64,000 nucleotides of DNA from contig CAKTZR010000001.1 in the NCBI GenBank assembly GCA_934636105.1, positions 62,001-126,000 of the forward strand. The letters run 5' to 3'. The position numbers were made by a program, and so were the translations under genes. Source of the DNA: an uncultured Clostridia bacterium. GTDB lineage: Bacteria; Bacillota; Clostridia; Christensenellales; Aristaeellaceae. Below the pieces are notes generated by a model. It saw only the letters and a list, made by a program, of their open reading frames with translations. It was not told the DNA's origin and did not search any database. Below, piece by piece: positions 34,172 to 43,170 of this stretch (within the stretch, counting starts at the first letter, position 1; each line of letters opens with the position of its first letter).

Positions 34172-35437
34172 ATGACCAGCAAAAAGCCGTTTCTGACGCT
34201 GAATCAGGCGCGGGAGATTGTGAAGCAGTATCCCACGCCTTTCCATATTTATGACGAGGCGGGCATCCGCCGCACCGCGCGCGCGCTGAAAGCGGCGTTC
34301 GCGTGGAATCCCGGCTTCAGGGAATATTTCGCGGTAAAGGCCACACCGAACCCGTTTATTTTGAAAATTTTGCATGAGGAAGGCTGCGGCGTGGATTGCT
34401 CCTCGGAGACGGAGCTGATGCTCAGCGGCGCATCCGGCTTTGCGGGCCACGAAATCATGTTCTCCTCCAACGAGACGCAGGGGCGCGAATTTGCTCGCGC
34501 CTATCGGCAGGGGGCGATCATCAATCTGGATGATTTCACGCTGATTGATACGCTGGAGCAGGCCTGCGGCGTGCCGGAGACGGTTTGCTGCCGGTTTAAT
34601 CCCGGCGGAGAATTTTCCATCGGCAATCATATCATGGATCAGCCGAAGGACGCGAAATACGGCATGACCCGCGAGCAGTTGACGCAGGCCTACCGCGCGC
34701 TGATGCAGAAGGGCGCGAAGCGCTTCGGCCTGCATGCGTTCCTCGCATCCAACACGTTGACCAACGCCTATTATCCGACGCTGGCAAAGATTCTGTTTAC
34801 GACGGCCGTGGAGCTGCATCGGGAAACGGGCGCGAAAATCACGTTCATCAACCTGTCCGGCGGCGTGGGCATTCCATATCGACCGGATGAACCCGCAAAC
34901 GATATTGCGGCCATCGGCGAGGGCGTGCGCAAGGCCTATGAAGAAGTGCTCGTGCCTGCCGGAATGGGCGACGTGGCGATTTTCACAGAGCTGGGGCGCT
35001 TTATGCTCGGCCCGAACGGCGCGCTGGTGACGACCGCCTGCCACGAAAAGCATACTTATAAGGAATATATCGGTGTGGACGCATGCGCCTGCAACCTGAT
35101 GCGCCCGGCGATGTATGGCGCGTATCACCACATCACGGTGCTGGGCAAGGAGGACGCGCCCTGCGACCATGTGTATGATGTGGTGGGCAGTCTGTGCGAA
35201 AACAACGACAAATTTGCCATTGACCGCCATTTGCCGAAGATCGACATGGGCGACCTGCTCTATATCCATGATACGGGCGCGCATGGTTTTTCGATGGGCT
35301 ACAATTACAACGGCAAGCTGCGCAGCGCCGAATTGCTTCTGCGCGAGGATGGCAGCGTGCAGATGATCCGCCGCGCCGAAACGCCCGCCGATTATTTCGC
35401 GACGCTCGACTTCGCGGGGCTGAATCTCAAAGACTGA
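34172..35437 (+). CDS. lysA: Diaminopimelate decarboxylase
   Basis: A 421-residue fold-III PLP decarboxylase. The PLP lysine lies in YFAVKATPNP (about residue 53), with GVDCSSETEL, the glycine loop in NLSGGVGIPY, EPGR-like ELGRFMLGP, and the C-terminal CENNDKFAIDRHLP with the substrate-binding Cys. It makes lysine from meso-diaminopimelate. ATG at 34172 follows AGAGGAA; the earlier in-frame ATG at 34094 lies within the promoter. It is monocistronic, with its own promoter and a terminator. Confidence 0.94.
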   Translation: MTSKKPFLTLNQAREIVKQYPTPFHIYDEAGIRRTARALKAAFAWNPGFREYFAVKATPNPFILKILHEEGCGVDCSSETELMLSGASGFAGHEIMFSSNETQGREFARAYRQGAIINLDDFTLIDTLEQACGVPETVCCRFNPGGEFSIGNHIMDQPKDAKYGMTREQLTQAYRALMQKGAKRFGLHAFLASNTLTNAYYPTLAKILFTTAVELHRETGAKITFINLSGGVGIPYRPDEPANDIAAIGEGVRKAYEEVLVPAGMGDVAIFTELGRFMLGPNGALVTTACHEKHTYKEYIGVDACACNLMRPAMYGAYHHITVLGKEDAPCDHVYDVVGSLCENNDKFAIDRHLPKIDMGDLLYIHDTGAHGFSMGYNYNGKLRSAELLLREDGSVQMIRRAETPADYFATLDFAGLNLKD

Positions 35438-35445
35438 ATGGAATC

Positions 35446-35489
35446 AACAAACCGCCGCTTTCTCAAAAAGGGAAAAGCGGCGGTTTGTT
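35446..35489. terminator. Bidirectional terminator between lysA and the serine hydrolase gene
   Basis: A perfect 16-bp stem (35446-35461 with 35474-35489) made of AACAAACCGCCGCTTT and its complement, with a 12-nt loop. Its distal arm touches the stop codon of the convergent gene. Confidence 0.92.
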
Positions 35490-36712
35490 TATAGCCATCC
35501 CAGCGCGTGCATGCGGGTTTCAATCGGCGTGTGCAGCATTTCATCCTTAAAATAGACGTATTTCGCGGAAGAAGGCACCATGCGTCCGTCCGGCCACGGA
35601 ACCAGCCCGACGCCGCGTTCATTCAGGCCGTAAGCGGTCAAATCCATGCCCTCCGGCGGCACAATATGCGAGACGCGCCCATGACAGCGGTTGCCGAGAA
35701 ACAGAACGAAACGCTCCACATCCGGATCGATGGAAAGGTGATTGCCCGTGAAACCGCTCAAGCCGATGGAGCGCGCGCCCATCCAGTGCGGCACTTCGCT
35801 GAGCCGTTGCAGCGGGTGTTTGGCAAAGCACAGATAGCCCAGATATTGGCGGTATGTGCCGTCCCCATGGGAAAAACCCGTGCGGTTTACGCCGATTTCG
35901 CAGAGCGTCTCCCGGCGAAGCAGTTCGCCGGAGAGCAGCGCCTGCGCAAAGCGAACCATGTCCTTCCGGGTGGAAAACAGCCCGGCGTGGCCGCAGAGGT
36001 CGCGCCCACCGTCGCCGAGCAGCAGGGCTTTCGGATCATGCGGCAAGCCGCAGGGCGTATCGGTGCGCAGGATTCGGCGTTCGCCCTCGATGCGATGCTC
36101 GTAATTGTAGCAGACGCAGCGGCCGCGAAGCGTTTCCGGCACGGCGGCGAAGGTCTCCGGCATGCCGGCAGGCGAGAGAATCCACGTCTGAATCGCGTCG
36201 AACAGACCCAATCCCGTTTTCGCTTCGATGACGTATTTGACGACCATCGCGTTCATGTCGGAATAGACGCGAATCGCGGGCGTGGGGCAGACGGCTACGC
36301 CGAAAAGCCGCCGGAGCCCCTCCTCGCGGGTCGGCGCGGTATCGATGCGCCCCGGCGTTTGCAGGCTGACGCGGAAGCCAAGCACATCGCCCACGCTCAC
36401 ATTTTGCAGATGCACAAAGCGCGGATCGATCTGCCCGACGGATTCATCCAGAGAAAGCCGTCCGATTTCGACGAGCGCCAGCGCGACGACGGCCGTAAAC
36501 AGCTTGGTCAGCGACGCAAGATCGTAAATCGTATCGGGATCCAGCGGGCGGACGGCCGGAACAAAGCCGTTTTCCGTCAAGGCGATTTCCTGCGCGCGGC
36601 CATACTGCGTCCATTCGCTGTATGTCGGCGTGCCGTAAGCGACGGTGATGCCCGTGAGCATGCGGCTTTCGTCGCAGAGAAAGCGCATGTTGGTTTCAAG
36701 CTGTTTATCCAT
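35489..36712 (-). CDS. Beta-lactamase-family serine hydrolase
   Basis: A 407-residue penicillin-binding-fold protein. The SxxK motif is SLTK in YDLASLTKLFTAVVAL (about residue 70), the second motif is YSDMN (Y-x-N type, about residue 150), and GHAGLFS occupies the third-motif region. The family includes class C beta-lactamases, D-aminopeptidases and esterases. There is no signal peptide, so a cytoplasmic esterase or peptidase is more likely than antibiotic resistance. GGAGG lies upstream of the ATG. It is transcribed divergently from the M20 peptidase gene. Confidence 0.9.
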   Translation of the reverse strand: MDKQLETNMRFLCDESRMLTGITVAYGTPTYSEWTQYGRAQEIALTENGFVPAVRPLDPDTIYDLASLTKLFTAVVALALVEIGRLSLDESVGQIDPRFVHLQNVSVGDVLGFRVSLQTPGRIDTAPTREEGLRRLFGVAVCPTPAIRVYSDMNAMVVKYVIEAKTGLGLFDAIQTWILSPAGMPETFAAVPETLRGRCVCYNYEHRIEGERRILRTDTPCGLPHDPKALLLGDGGRDLCGHAGLFSTRKDMVRFAQALLSGELLRRETLCEIGVNRTGFSHGDGTYRQYLGYLCFAKHPLQRLSEVPHWMGARSIGLSGFTGNHLSIDPDVERFVLFLGNRCHGRVSHIVPPEGMDLTAYGLNERGVGLVPWPDGRMVPSSAKYVYFKDEMLHTPIETRMHALGWL

Positions 36713-36808
36713 CGAGAAGAACCTCCGAAAAACCGCGCGGCGGCAGGAAAAACGCGCTGCGCGGGCTAATAATCATATAGATGAAAACGCACAAAAGGGG
36801 GAAAAACC

Positions 36809-37951
36809 ATGGGAACTGGGCTGAATGCGGCGCTGGAACGCGAAATTGAAGCGGCGCAGAGCGAAACCGTTTCGCTGCTCAAGGCGCTGTGCGCCATTCC
36901 CGCGCCGAGTCATCACGAGCAGCGGCGCGCCGTGTGGATCAAAGCATGGCTGGATGCGCGCGGGCTTTCCACCGAAATCGACGACGCGCAAAACGTTCGC
37001 TGCGGCTTTGACCTTGACCGGCATGAAGAAATGGTCGTCGTCATGGCGCATATCGATACGGTGTTCCCCGACTTGGAACCCATGCCGATGCGCGAGGAAG
37101 CCGGGCGGCTGTATTGCCCGGGCGTGGGCGACGACACGGCGAACGTGGCGGGAATGTTGATGCTGATGGATATGTTCCATCGGCTGAACATCCGCCCGGC
37201 CTGCGGCGTGCTGTTCGTCTGCAACAGCTGCGAGGAGGGCCTGGGCAATCTGAAAGGATGCAAGGCCATTATGCGCGATTTTGCGCCGCGCGTCAAGGCG
37301 TTTCTTTCGCTGGACGACCAATCCACGCATGTATGCGCCCGCGCTGTCGGCTCCGCGCGCTACCAAATCACCGCCGAAACGCGCGGCGGCCACAGCTTTG
37401 CGGATTTCGGTACGCGCAGCGCCATCGAGGTGCTGGCCCGCCTGGCCTGTGCGCTGTATCGCCAGCATGTGCCGCGCGCCACGGACAGCGTGACGACATA
37501 CAACGTAGGCATGATTTCCGGCGGCACGTCGGTCAACGCTATCGCCCAGCATGCGGAAATGCTGTATGAATACCGCTCCAGCGACGCGCGGTGCATGGCC
37601 GTCATGAAAGAAAAGCTCGGAACGATTCTCCGTGAAAATGCGCTGCCGGATGCCAAAGTCACGTTAAAGCTGCTCGGCGAGCGGCCCTGCGGCGCGGCAG
37701 GCGATCCGGCGGCTCAGCGCGCGCTGGAAACGGCGTGCATTGCCGCGCTGGAACGGTATGTCGGCGGCAGAAAGCCCATCAGCATGGGCTCGACGGATTG
37801 CAATATCCCGCTTTCGCTGGGGATCCCGTCCGCGTGCTTCGGCATGTATCGCGGCGGCGGCGCGCATACGCGAGAGGAATGGATGGAACCTGCTTCGCTG
37901 TGCGCGGGCATGAAAGCGGCGGCCTGCGTGCTGATGAACTGGTTTAAGTGA
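36809..37951 (+). CDS. M20 family metallopeptidase
   Basis: A 380-residue dizinc peptidase with MAHIDTVFP (first zinc His-x-Asp), CPGVGDDTANVAG, CNSCEEGLGN (catalytic Glu pair), a dimerisation lid (about residues 185-290) and GMYRGGGAHTREEW (last zinc His). Members include peptidase T-like tripeptidases and carboxypeptidases; the exact substrate is unclear. AAAAGGGGG precedes the ATG. It is divergent from the serine hydrolase, and the two could share control through the 96-bp gap, which shows no clear promoter to me. Confidence 0.92.
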   Translation: MGTGLNAALEREIEAAQSETVSLLKALCAIPAPSHHEQRRAVWIKAWLDARGLSTEIDDAQNVRCGFDLDRHEEMVVVMAHIDTVFPDLEPMPMREEAGRLYCPGVGDDTANVAGMLMLMDMFHRLNIRPACGVLFVCNSCEEGLGNLKGCKAIMRDFAPRVKAFLSLDDQSTHVCARAVGSARYQITAETRGGHSFADFGTRSAIEVLARLACALYRQHVPRATDSVTTYNVGMISGGTSVNAIAQHAEMLYEYRSSDARCMAVMKEKLGTILRENALPDAKVTLKLLGERPCGAAGDPAAQRALETACIAALERYVGGRKPISMGSTDCNIPLSLGIPSACFGMYRGGGAHTREEWMEPASLCAGMKAAACVLMNWFK

Positions 37952-37957
37952 CAAAAG

Positions 37958-37989
37958 AAATCCTCCCCGGCGGCTGTCAGGGAGGATTT
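37958..37989. terminator. Bidirectional terminator
   Basis: AAATCCTCCC (37958-37967) is complementary to GGGAGGATTT (37980-37989). It lies between the convergent M20 gene and the zinc-ribbon gene. Confidence 0.88.
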
Positions 37990-37993
37990 GCGT

Positions 37994-39994
37994 TTATTCA
38001 ACGAGGTAGGTGTATCGCACGGTCAGGCGCGGCATGGTGTCGTACAGACCGTAGGCTTCGCCATAGATGCGGTATTTCGTGCCGACCGTCCACGTCGTCT
38101 TGGAGCTGTTTTCCAGCATGACCAGCTTTTCAAAGCTGTCCGTGCCGATGTTCATGATGGCCATCTGCGGGGTGGTGCTGACGATTCGGGTGATCGTGCC
38201 CGTGCCCATGTAGATGGTTCCCTTGCGCATGGTGATGTAGTTCACCAAATCGGTGTATTGCGCGTCCAGATCCCACGCGCGGCGGGTGTAGATATCGGCG
38301 TTGGGCATGTAATACACCGTGTGGGTGATGACGGAATCCGGCTTGCCCTCATAAGAAGCGCGAATCACCACGTCGTTGTTGCCCAGCTGGGAGAACAGCG
38401 GGATGAAGCTGAACCGGCCCGTGTCGGGATCGACCTCCAAATCGCGGTGCGGGAAATCGACGGTAATCGTCGCGCCGGGGAGCGTCGTGCCGCTGATGGA
38501 GGGAATGTGCATTTCCGCCTTTTCCTCGGCGGTGGCGGCGGCGTATTTCTCGGCGGAAATCGGTTCGTAGTTCCATTCGACGAGCACGGTTGCATCCAGC
38601 TCCAGCGGGATATCCTGCTCGGCGCGATAGAGGGTGACTTCCATCTTGTTTTCGCGGCAGTATTTACTCTTGACGGAGATGGAGATCGTGTTGTCGCCGA
38701 CCGGGAGCACCTGCACGTTCTTGGAAACGTTGCCCGTTTCGCGGATCAGTGTGGAAACGTTGGTGCCGTCGATGACAACGGTCGAGCCCTTTTCCACGTT
38801 GATCTGCACTTCGTAGATGGAAACGCCGACGTCCGCGCGCACCGTCGAGGGCTTGACCAGCCGAATGGGCGAGAGCGGCACGTCGATGGTGTATTCAATC
38901 GGGTCGAGCTGATACTGGTCGCCCTCCTGCGAATAGCGGATGAAAGGCGTGATGGAAATATCCATCGTGTCCGTTTCCACCGCCGTCGCGTAGGTGGAGG
39001 ACTCGGTGTCATACCACATGTAATCCGGGACGGTGACGGAAACCTTGCCATCCGCGATGACGTAGGAGGTCTGCATTTCCCGCAGATAGACCGTGGCGTT
39101 TTCGCGCCCGTAGATGGTGATGGTGTGCGCCGGGTGATCGTCCACGGTGGTGGCGATCAGCTCGACGCGGGTTTCGTTGTCGTTGCGCACCTGCATGCCT
39201 TGCGAAAGCACGAAGTGGCGCGCAATCAGCACGCCGCCCACGCCCATTGCGCCGCAGCCGAGCAGCAGAATCAGCAGCATGACGAGGATCCGAAGCGGGC
39301 TTTTTTTGCGCTTGCCCGGCCCGCGGGTATCCTGTTCGGTATACGCGGGCCGGGTCTGCACGCGGCGGGGCATGTATTCATCGTCCGTCAGCGCGCCCTG
39401 ATCGCCGGGGTCGGGTGTGTAGCCGTCGTAATAAATCGGCGCATGCGGATCGTCGTCGTCATAAGCCAGCGGATGTTCGTAGGCCGGGTCGCCGAAGTAG
39501 CCGTAATCATCCTCAGGCGGCGCGTCTTCACGCTCTGATTGGGTATAAGCAGCCTGCTTTTGCTGCTGACGGCGGCGAATGGCGGCGCTGTCCCCGCTGT
39601 ATCCGGCGGAAAGATCGTCCGATTCCGGAATGGGGCGGACGATTTGCGCTTCCTGAATGGAGCGGCGGACGCGGTCGGCCTGCTGCTGCATCTGACGGAT
39701 GCGCTTCTTGCCTTGCTCGCGGCGCTTTTTCAGGTCTTCCAGCTCGTCGGTCAAGTCCGCACGGTCGAGCTTTTCCGGGTCAAAACCGGCCGTCTCCTCG
39801 TCCTGCGGCTTTTGCTCGGTGGCGGAAAGCTCGTCTTTTTCGTCAAACGTCGTCACTTCCAGCGACGGTTTTTTCTGATGCAGGGATTCTTCCCACGCGG
39901 CGGGGCCTTCTTCGGCCTTCGGCAAAGGCGCGCCGCACTGGGTGCATTTGGGCAGATAGGCTGCGTTCCATGCGCCGCATTTGGGACATTTCAT
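37994..39994 (-). CDS. Zinc-ribbon membrane protein with large extracytoplasmic region
   Basis: A 666-residue protein of unknown function. It starts with a zinc ribbon (MKCPKCGAWN...CTQCGAPL). An acidic and basic low-complexity, coiled-coil-prone cytoplasmic region follows (about residues 25-235), then one membrane span (LRILVMLLILLLGCGAMGVGGVL). The large outer part (about 265-666) has repeated beta-rich units that resemble Ig-like or glucodextranase-type modules (for example GTTLPGATITVDFPHRDLEV). ATG at 39994 is preceded by CGGAGG; an in-frame ATG ten codons earlier has none. Convergent with the M20 gene. A sensor or wall-associated role is possible but unproven. Confidence 0.85.
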   Translation of the reverse strand: MKCPKCGAWNAAYLPKCTQCGAPLPKAEEGPAAWEESLHQKKPSLEVTTFDEKDELSATEQKPQDEETAGFDPEKLDRADLTDELEDLKKRREQGKKRIRQMQQQADRVRRSIQEAQIVRPIPESDDLSAGYSGDSAAIRRRQQQKQAAYTQSEREDAPPEDDYGYFGDPAYEHPLAYDDDDPHAPIYYDGYTPDPGDQGALTDDEYMPRRVQTRPAYTEQDTRGPGKRKKSPLRILVMLLILLLGCGAMGVGGVLIARHFVLSQGMQVRNDNETRVELIATTVDDHPAHTITIYGRENATVYLREMQTSYVIADGKVSVTVPDYMWYDTESSTYATAVETDTMDISITPFIRYSQEGDQYQLDPIEYTIDVPLSPIRLVKPSTVRADVGVSIYEVQINVEKGSTVVIDGTNVSTLIRETGNVSKNVQVLPVGDNTISISVKSKYCRENKMEVTLYRAEQDIPLELDATVLVEWNYEPISAEKYAAATAEEKAEMHIPSISGTTLPGATITVDFPHRDLEVDPDTGRFSFIPLFSQLGNNDVVIRASYEGKPDSVITHTVYYMPNADIYTRRAWDLDAQYTDLVNYITMRKGTIYMGTGTITRIVSTTPQMAIMNIGTDSFEKLVMLENSSKTTWTVGTKYRIYGEAYGLYDTMPRLTVRYTYLVE

Positions 39995-40121
39995 CGATTT
40001 AAAACCTCCGAAAATGGGTATCAAAAAGGGTGGAAAAAGTCGTCAAACAATATTTTATTCGCGGCGCAGGCACAAAATTCCTCTTTTTTCTTTGACTGCA
40101 GCGATGAATCCTTTGTAGGGG

Positions 40122-40151
40122 TTGAAGTGTGGGTCGGTTTGGTGTTATAAT
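40122..40151 (+). promoter_or_regulatory. Sigma-A promoter, extended -10
   Basis: TTGAAG (40122-40127) and TATAAT (40146-40151) are separated by 18 nt, with TGT before the -10. It drives the small membrane protein gene at 40183. Confidence 0.8.
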
Positions 40152-40182
40152 AAAAAACAAAGGATTCGGAGGTTTTGCGTCT

Positions 40183-40716
40183 ATGATGGATAATTTTAAA
40201 GAGGACATCGTCAGTCCTCGTTCAAACGCGCTGGGCAATGTGCTCTATGCGGTCTGCTGGGTGTTCATCGTGCTGTTCGGCGCGTATGCGCTGATGATGC
40301 TTCAGGTGGTGATGGTGCAGTTCAGCGTGGCGACGCTCATCACGGTGCTGATGGCGGCGGCCTGCGCGGTGCTGCTGTTCTTCATCAAGGATCAGCTTAA
40401 GGTTGAATATGAATACACCTTCACCAACGGCTCGCTGGATTTTGCGAAGGTTTTTCGTCAGGCCAAACGCAAGGAGCTGGGCAGCATGAACGTCAAAAAC
40501 GTTTCCGCCTGCGGCCACGTGGCCGGCGACAGCTTCCGCCGCTATCTGTCGATGAAGGACATCGAGAAAAAGAACTGGTTCTGCAACCGGGACGGCAATC
40601 TGTTCTATTTCTATTATGTCAAGGAAAACAAGAAGCACATGATTATCATCGAGCCGAGCGAGGAAATGGTGGACATGATCTGCCGCTATCTGCCCGCCGG
40701 CGTGTATCAGGGCTAA
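40183..40716 (+). CDS. Two-span membrane protein of unknown function
   Basis: A 177-residue protein. It has two adjacent membrane segments (about residues 20-70: YAVCWVFIVLFGAYALMMLQVVMV and FSVATLITVLMAAACAVLLFF) and a soluble C-terminal domain resembling a PH-like sensor. It may belong to the DUF6106 family (from memory, unsure). GGAGG lies 10 nt upstream of ATG 40183; ATG 40186 is an alternative. Own promoter; the cysteine desulfurase gene follows 54 bp later without a convincing terminator, so they may be co-transcribed. Confidence 0.78.
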   Translation: MMDNFKEDIVSPRSNALGNVLYAVCWVFIVLFGAYALMMLQVVMVQFSVATLITVLMAAACAVLLFFIKDQLKVEYEYTFTNGSLDFAKVFRQAKRKELGSMNVKNVSACGHVAGDSFRRYLSMKDIEKKNWFCNRDGNLFYFYYVKENKKHMIIIEPSEEMVDMICRYLPAGVYQG

Positions 40717-40770
40717 AAAGGTCTCCGGCGCGCAGATGCGGTCGGAGCTTTCTTTCCGAGGGGAGAAAAC

Positions 40771-41922
40771 ATGATTTATCTGGATAACAGCGCGACGACG
40801 CGCCCGTTTGACAGCGTGATCGATGCGATGGATTGCTGCATGCGCGAAAACTATTTCAACGCATCGGCGGCGTATAAGCCCGCCGTCGATGTGGACAGAG
40901 CCATGCGCGAATGCCGCAAAACGATTGCCGCACAGCTGGGCATTCAGGAGAGCGGCGTGATTTTCACCGGCGGCGGCACGGAGAGCGATAACCTTGCGAT
41001 TCTCGGCGTGGCGGCGGCGCTTCACCAGAGCGCGAACTTTGTTTGCAGCGCCATCGAGCATCCGGCCGTGGCAGAGACGATTCACCGCGTGGAGCAGATG
41101 GGACACACGGTTCGCGTGCTGCCGATCGATGCGCGCGGCGTGATTGATCTGGCGGCCTGCGAGACGGTGATTGACGAGCACACGGCACTGGTGAGCTGCA
41201 TGCAGGTGAGCAACGAAACCGGCGCGATTCAGCCGGTGGAGGAGCTGGCGAAGCTGGCACGCCGGAAGAATCCGAATGTGCGCGTGCATGTGGACGGCGT
41301 GCAGGGCTTTATGCGTGTGCCGATGCACATGGAGCGCATGGGCGTAGACCTGTATGCGCTCAGCGGACACAAGATTCACGGCCCGAAGGGCATCGGCGTG
41401 CTGGCCGTTCGGCCGGGCGTTCGGCTGATTCCACAAATTACGGGCGGCGGGCAGGAAAAAGGCCTGCGTTCCGGCACGTATAATTCTCCGGCGATTCTGG
41501 GCCTGGGCGAAGCGGTGAAGACCTTTGCGGCGGATGGGGAAGCCGTGGAACGGATGCGCGCGATGAAAGCGCATTTGTGGACGGTGCTTTCGCAGGAAGA
41601 CGGCATTCGGCTCAACGGGCCGAAACCGGGCGAAGCGGACAGCGCGCCGCACATCCTCAGCCTGTCCTTTGACGGCGTGCGCGGCGAGGTGATGCGCAAC
41701 GCTTTGGAGGGCGAAGGCGTGCTGGTTTCCACCGGATCGGCCTGCGCATCCCACAAGCAGAAGGTCAGCCCGACGCTTCGGGCGATGGGGCTTTCGCAGG
41801 CGCAGGCGGATGGAACGGTTCGCGTGAGCCTGGGCGCGATGAACACGATGGACGAAATGGACGAGGCGGCGCGCCATATGCTGGCGCTCTATCGCATGCT
41901 TCGGCAATTCAAAAGGAGATAA
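40771..41922 (+). CDS. Cysteine desulfurase (for ThiI)
   Basis: A 383-residue class V PLP enzyme of the NifS/IscS family: YLDNSATTRP at the N-terminus, HPAV, the PLP lysine in ALSGHKIHGPKG (about residue 200) and the active cysteine in STGSACASHKQKVSP (about 325). It supplies persulfide sulfur. Its position 4 nt upstream of thiI, as in Bacillus where NifZ feeds ThiI, points to 4-thiouridine formation in tRNA rather than to general Fe-S assembly. No iscU-like gene is adjacent. Confidence 0.93.
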   Translation: MIYLDNSATTRPFDSVIDAMDCCMRENYFNASAAYKPAVDVDRAMRECRKTIAAQLGIQESGVIFTGGGTESDNLAILGVAAALHQSANFVCSAIEHPAVAETIHRVEQMGHTVRVLPIDARGVIDLAACETVIDEHTALVSCMQVSNETGAIQPVEELAKLARRKNPNVRVHVDGVQGFMRVPMHMERMGVDLYALSGHKIHGPKGIGVLAVRPGVRLIPQITGGGQEKGLRSGTYNSPAILGLGEAVKTFAADGEAVERMRAMKAHLWTVLSQEDGIRLNGPKPGEADSAPHILSLSFDGVRGEVMRNALEGEGVLVSTGSACASHKQKVSPTLRAMGLSQAQADGTVRVSLGAMNTMDEMDEAARHMLALYRMLRQFKRR

Positions 41923-41926
41923 CGCA

Positions 41927-43075
41927 GTGAGAGAAATCCTGTTGGTTCGCTTCGGCGAGGTGTTTTTGAAGGGGCAGAACCGCCCGTTCTTCATGAAAAA
42001 GCTGATGGATCACATCCGCCAGGCGGTACGCCCGGTAAATGGCCGCGTATGGATGAGCGAGGGCCGCTTTTATGTGTCCGATTTCACGGATATGGACGAG
42101 TGCATCCGCCGCGTGACGCGCGTGTTCGGCGTGCATTCCGTCAGCCCGGCCATCGAAATGGACAAGGATAACTTCGAAGCCATCTGCGAGCAGGCGGCCA
42201 GGATGATGGAGCCGCTTTCCGGCACGTTCAAGGTGCTGGCGCGCCGCTCGGATAAGCGTTATCCGCTGGATTCTCCGGCGATCATGCGCGAAGCGGGCGG
42301 CTATATTCTCGATCATGTGCCGCAGCTGACCGTGGACGTCAACAACCCGGATCACACGATGATGATCGAGATTCGCGACCATGCCTATCTGTCCGTGAAG
42401 CGCATTCCCGCCGTGGAGGGCATGCCGATGGGCACGAACGGCAAAGCGTGCCTGCTGCTTTCCGGCGGCATTGACAGCCCGGTGGCGGGCTTTATGATCG
42501 CCAAGCGCGGCGTGGAGCTTTGCTGCGTCCACTATCATTCCTTCCCGTATACCAGTGAGCGTGCGAGGGAAAAGGTGCTGGAACTGGCGCGTCTGCTCAG
42601 CGAATACTGCGGAAAGATGCGCGTCCACGTCGTGCCGTTCACCGAGATTCAAATGCAGATTCACGCCAAATGCCCGGAGAATTACACGACGCTCATCATG
42701 CGCCGCTATATGATGCGCATTGCGGAAATCATCGCCCGTCAGGACGGTGCGCAGGCGCTGATTACCGGCGAATCCATCGGTCAGGTGGCCAGCCAGACGA
42801 TGGAGGCGCTCGGCTGCACGGATGCGGTGGTGGATATGCCTGTTTTCCGTCCGGCCATCGGCATGGACAAGAGCGAAATCATCGAGCGCGCGCAGAAGAT
42901 CGGCACGTTTGAAACGTCCTCCCTGCCGTATGAGGATTGCTGCACGGTCTTCACGCCCAAACACCCGGCGACGCATCCGCGCATTGCGCTGATTGAAAAG
43001 GCGGAGGAAGCGCTGGACAGCGAAGCCCTGATTGCCGCCGCGATTGAAGGCACGGAAGTTGTTGAAGTGGGCTAA
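41927..43075 (+). CDS. thiI: tRNA 4-thiouridine synthase
   Basis: A 382-residue protein with a ferredoxin-like/THUMP N-terminus (about residues 60-165) and a PP-loop ATP pyrophosphatase domain (LLLSGGIDSPVAGF, about residue 182). It uses ATP to activate U8 of tRNA and accepts sulfur from the upstream desulfurase. It lacks the C-terminal rhodanese domain of the E. coli enzyme, as is normal in Firmicutes. GTG start with an AGGAGAT site upstream. Confidence 0.95.
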   Translation: MREILLVRFGEVFLKGQNRPFFMKKLMDHIRQAVRPVNGRVWMSEGRFYVSDFTDMDECIRRVTRVFGVHSVSPAIEMDKDNFEAICEQAARMMEPLSGTFKVLARRSDKRYPLDSPAIMREAGGYILDHVPQLTVDVNNPDHTMMIEIRDHAYLSVKRIPAVEGMPMGTNGKACLLLSGGIDSPVAGFMIAKRGVELCCVHYHSFPYTSERAREKVLELARLLSEYCGKMRVHVVPFTEIQMQIHAKCPENYTTLIMRRYMMRIAEIIARQDGAQALITGESIGQVASQTMEALGCTDAVVDMPVFRPAIGMDKSEIIERAQKIGTFETSSLPYEDCCTVFTPKHPATHPRIALIEKAEEALDSEALIAAAIEGTEVVEVG

Positions 43076-43099
43076 AACCCGTATACTCGACATAAGATG

Positions 43100-43131
43100 A
43101 ACGCAGAGGAACGAACCTCTGCGTTTTTTTA
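43100..43131 (+). terminator. Intrinsic terminator after thiI
   Basis: AACGCAGAGG (43100-43109) pairs perfectly with CCTCTGCGTT (43116-43125), with a 6-nt loop, followed by a T run. Confidence 0.93.
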
Positions 43132-43170
43132 ATTGGTTTTGATATTGAAAGAAACGGGAAGGACGGGGAG

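Noticed and set aside
37988..39538. A 516-codon frame on the plus strand opposite the zinc-ribbon gene
   Set aside because: Composition is dominated by Val, Asp, Gly, Arg and His without a fold signature; the minus-strand protein has a clear zinc ribbon, membrane span and ribosome site.
40723..40747. Terminator between the small membrane protein and the cysteine desulfurase gene
   Set aside because: Only a 5-bp stem with a long loop and a broken T run.
43126..43170. Sigma-E promoter before spoIIIAA
   Set aside because: An ATATT-like string is present, but no CATACA-like -10 lies at the right distance, so I cannot support it.
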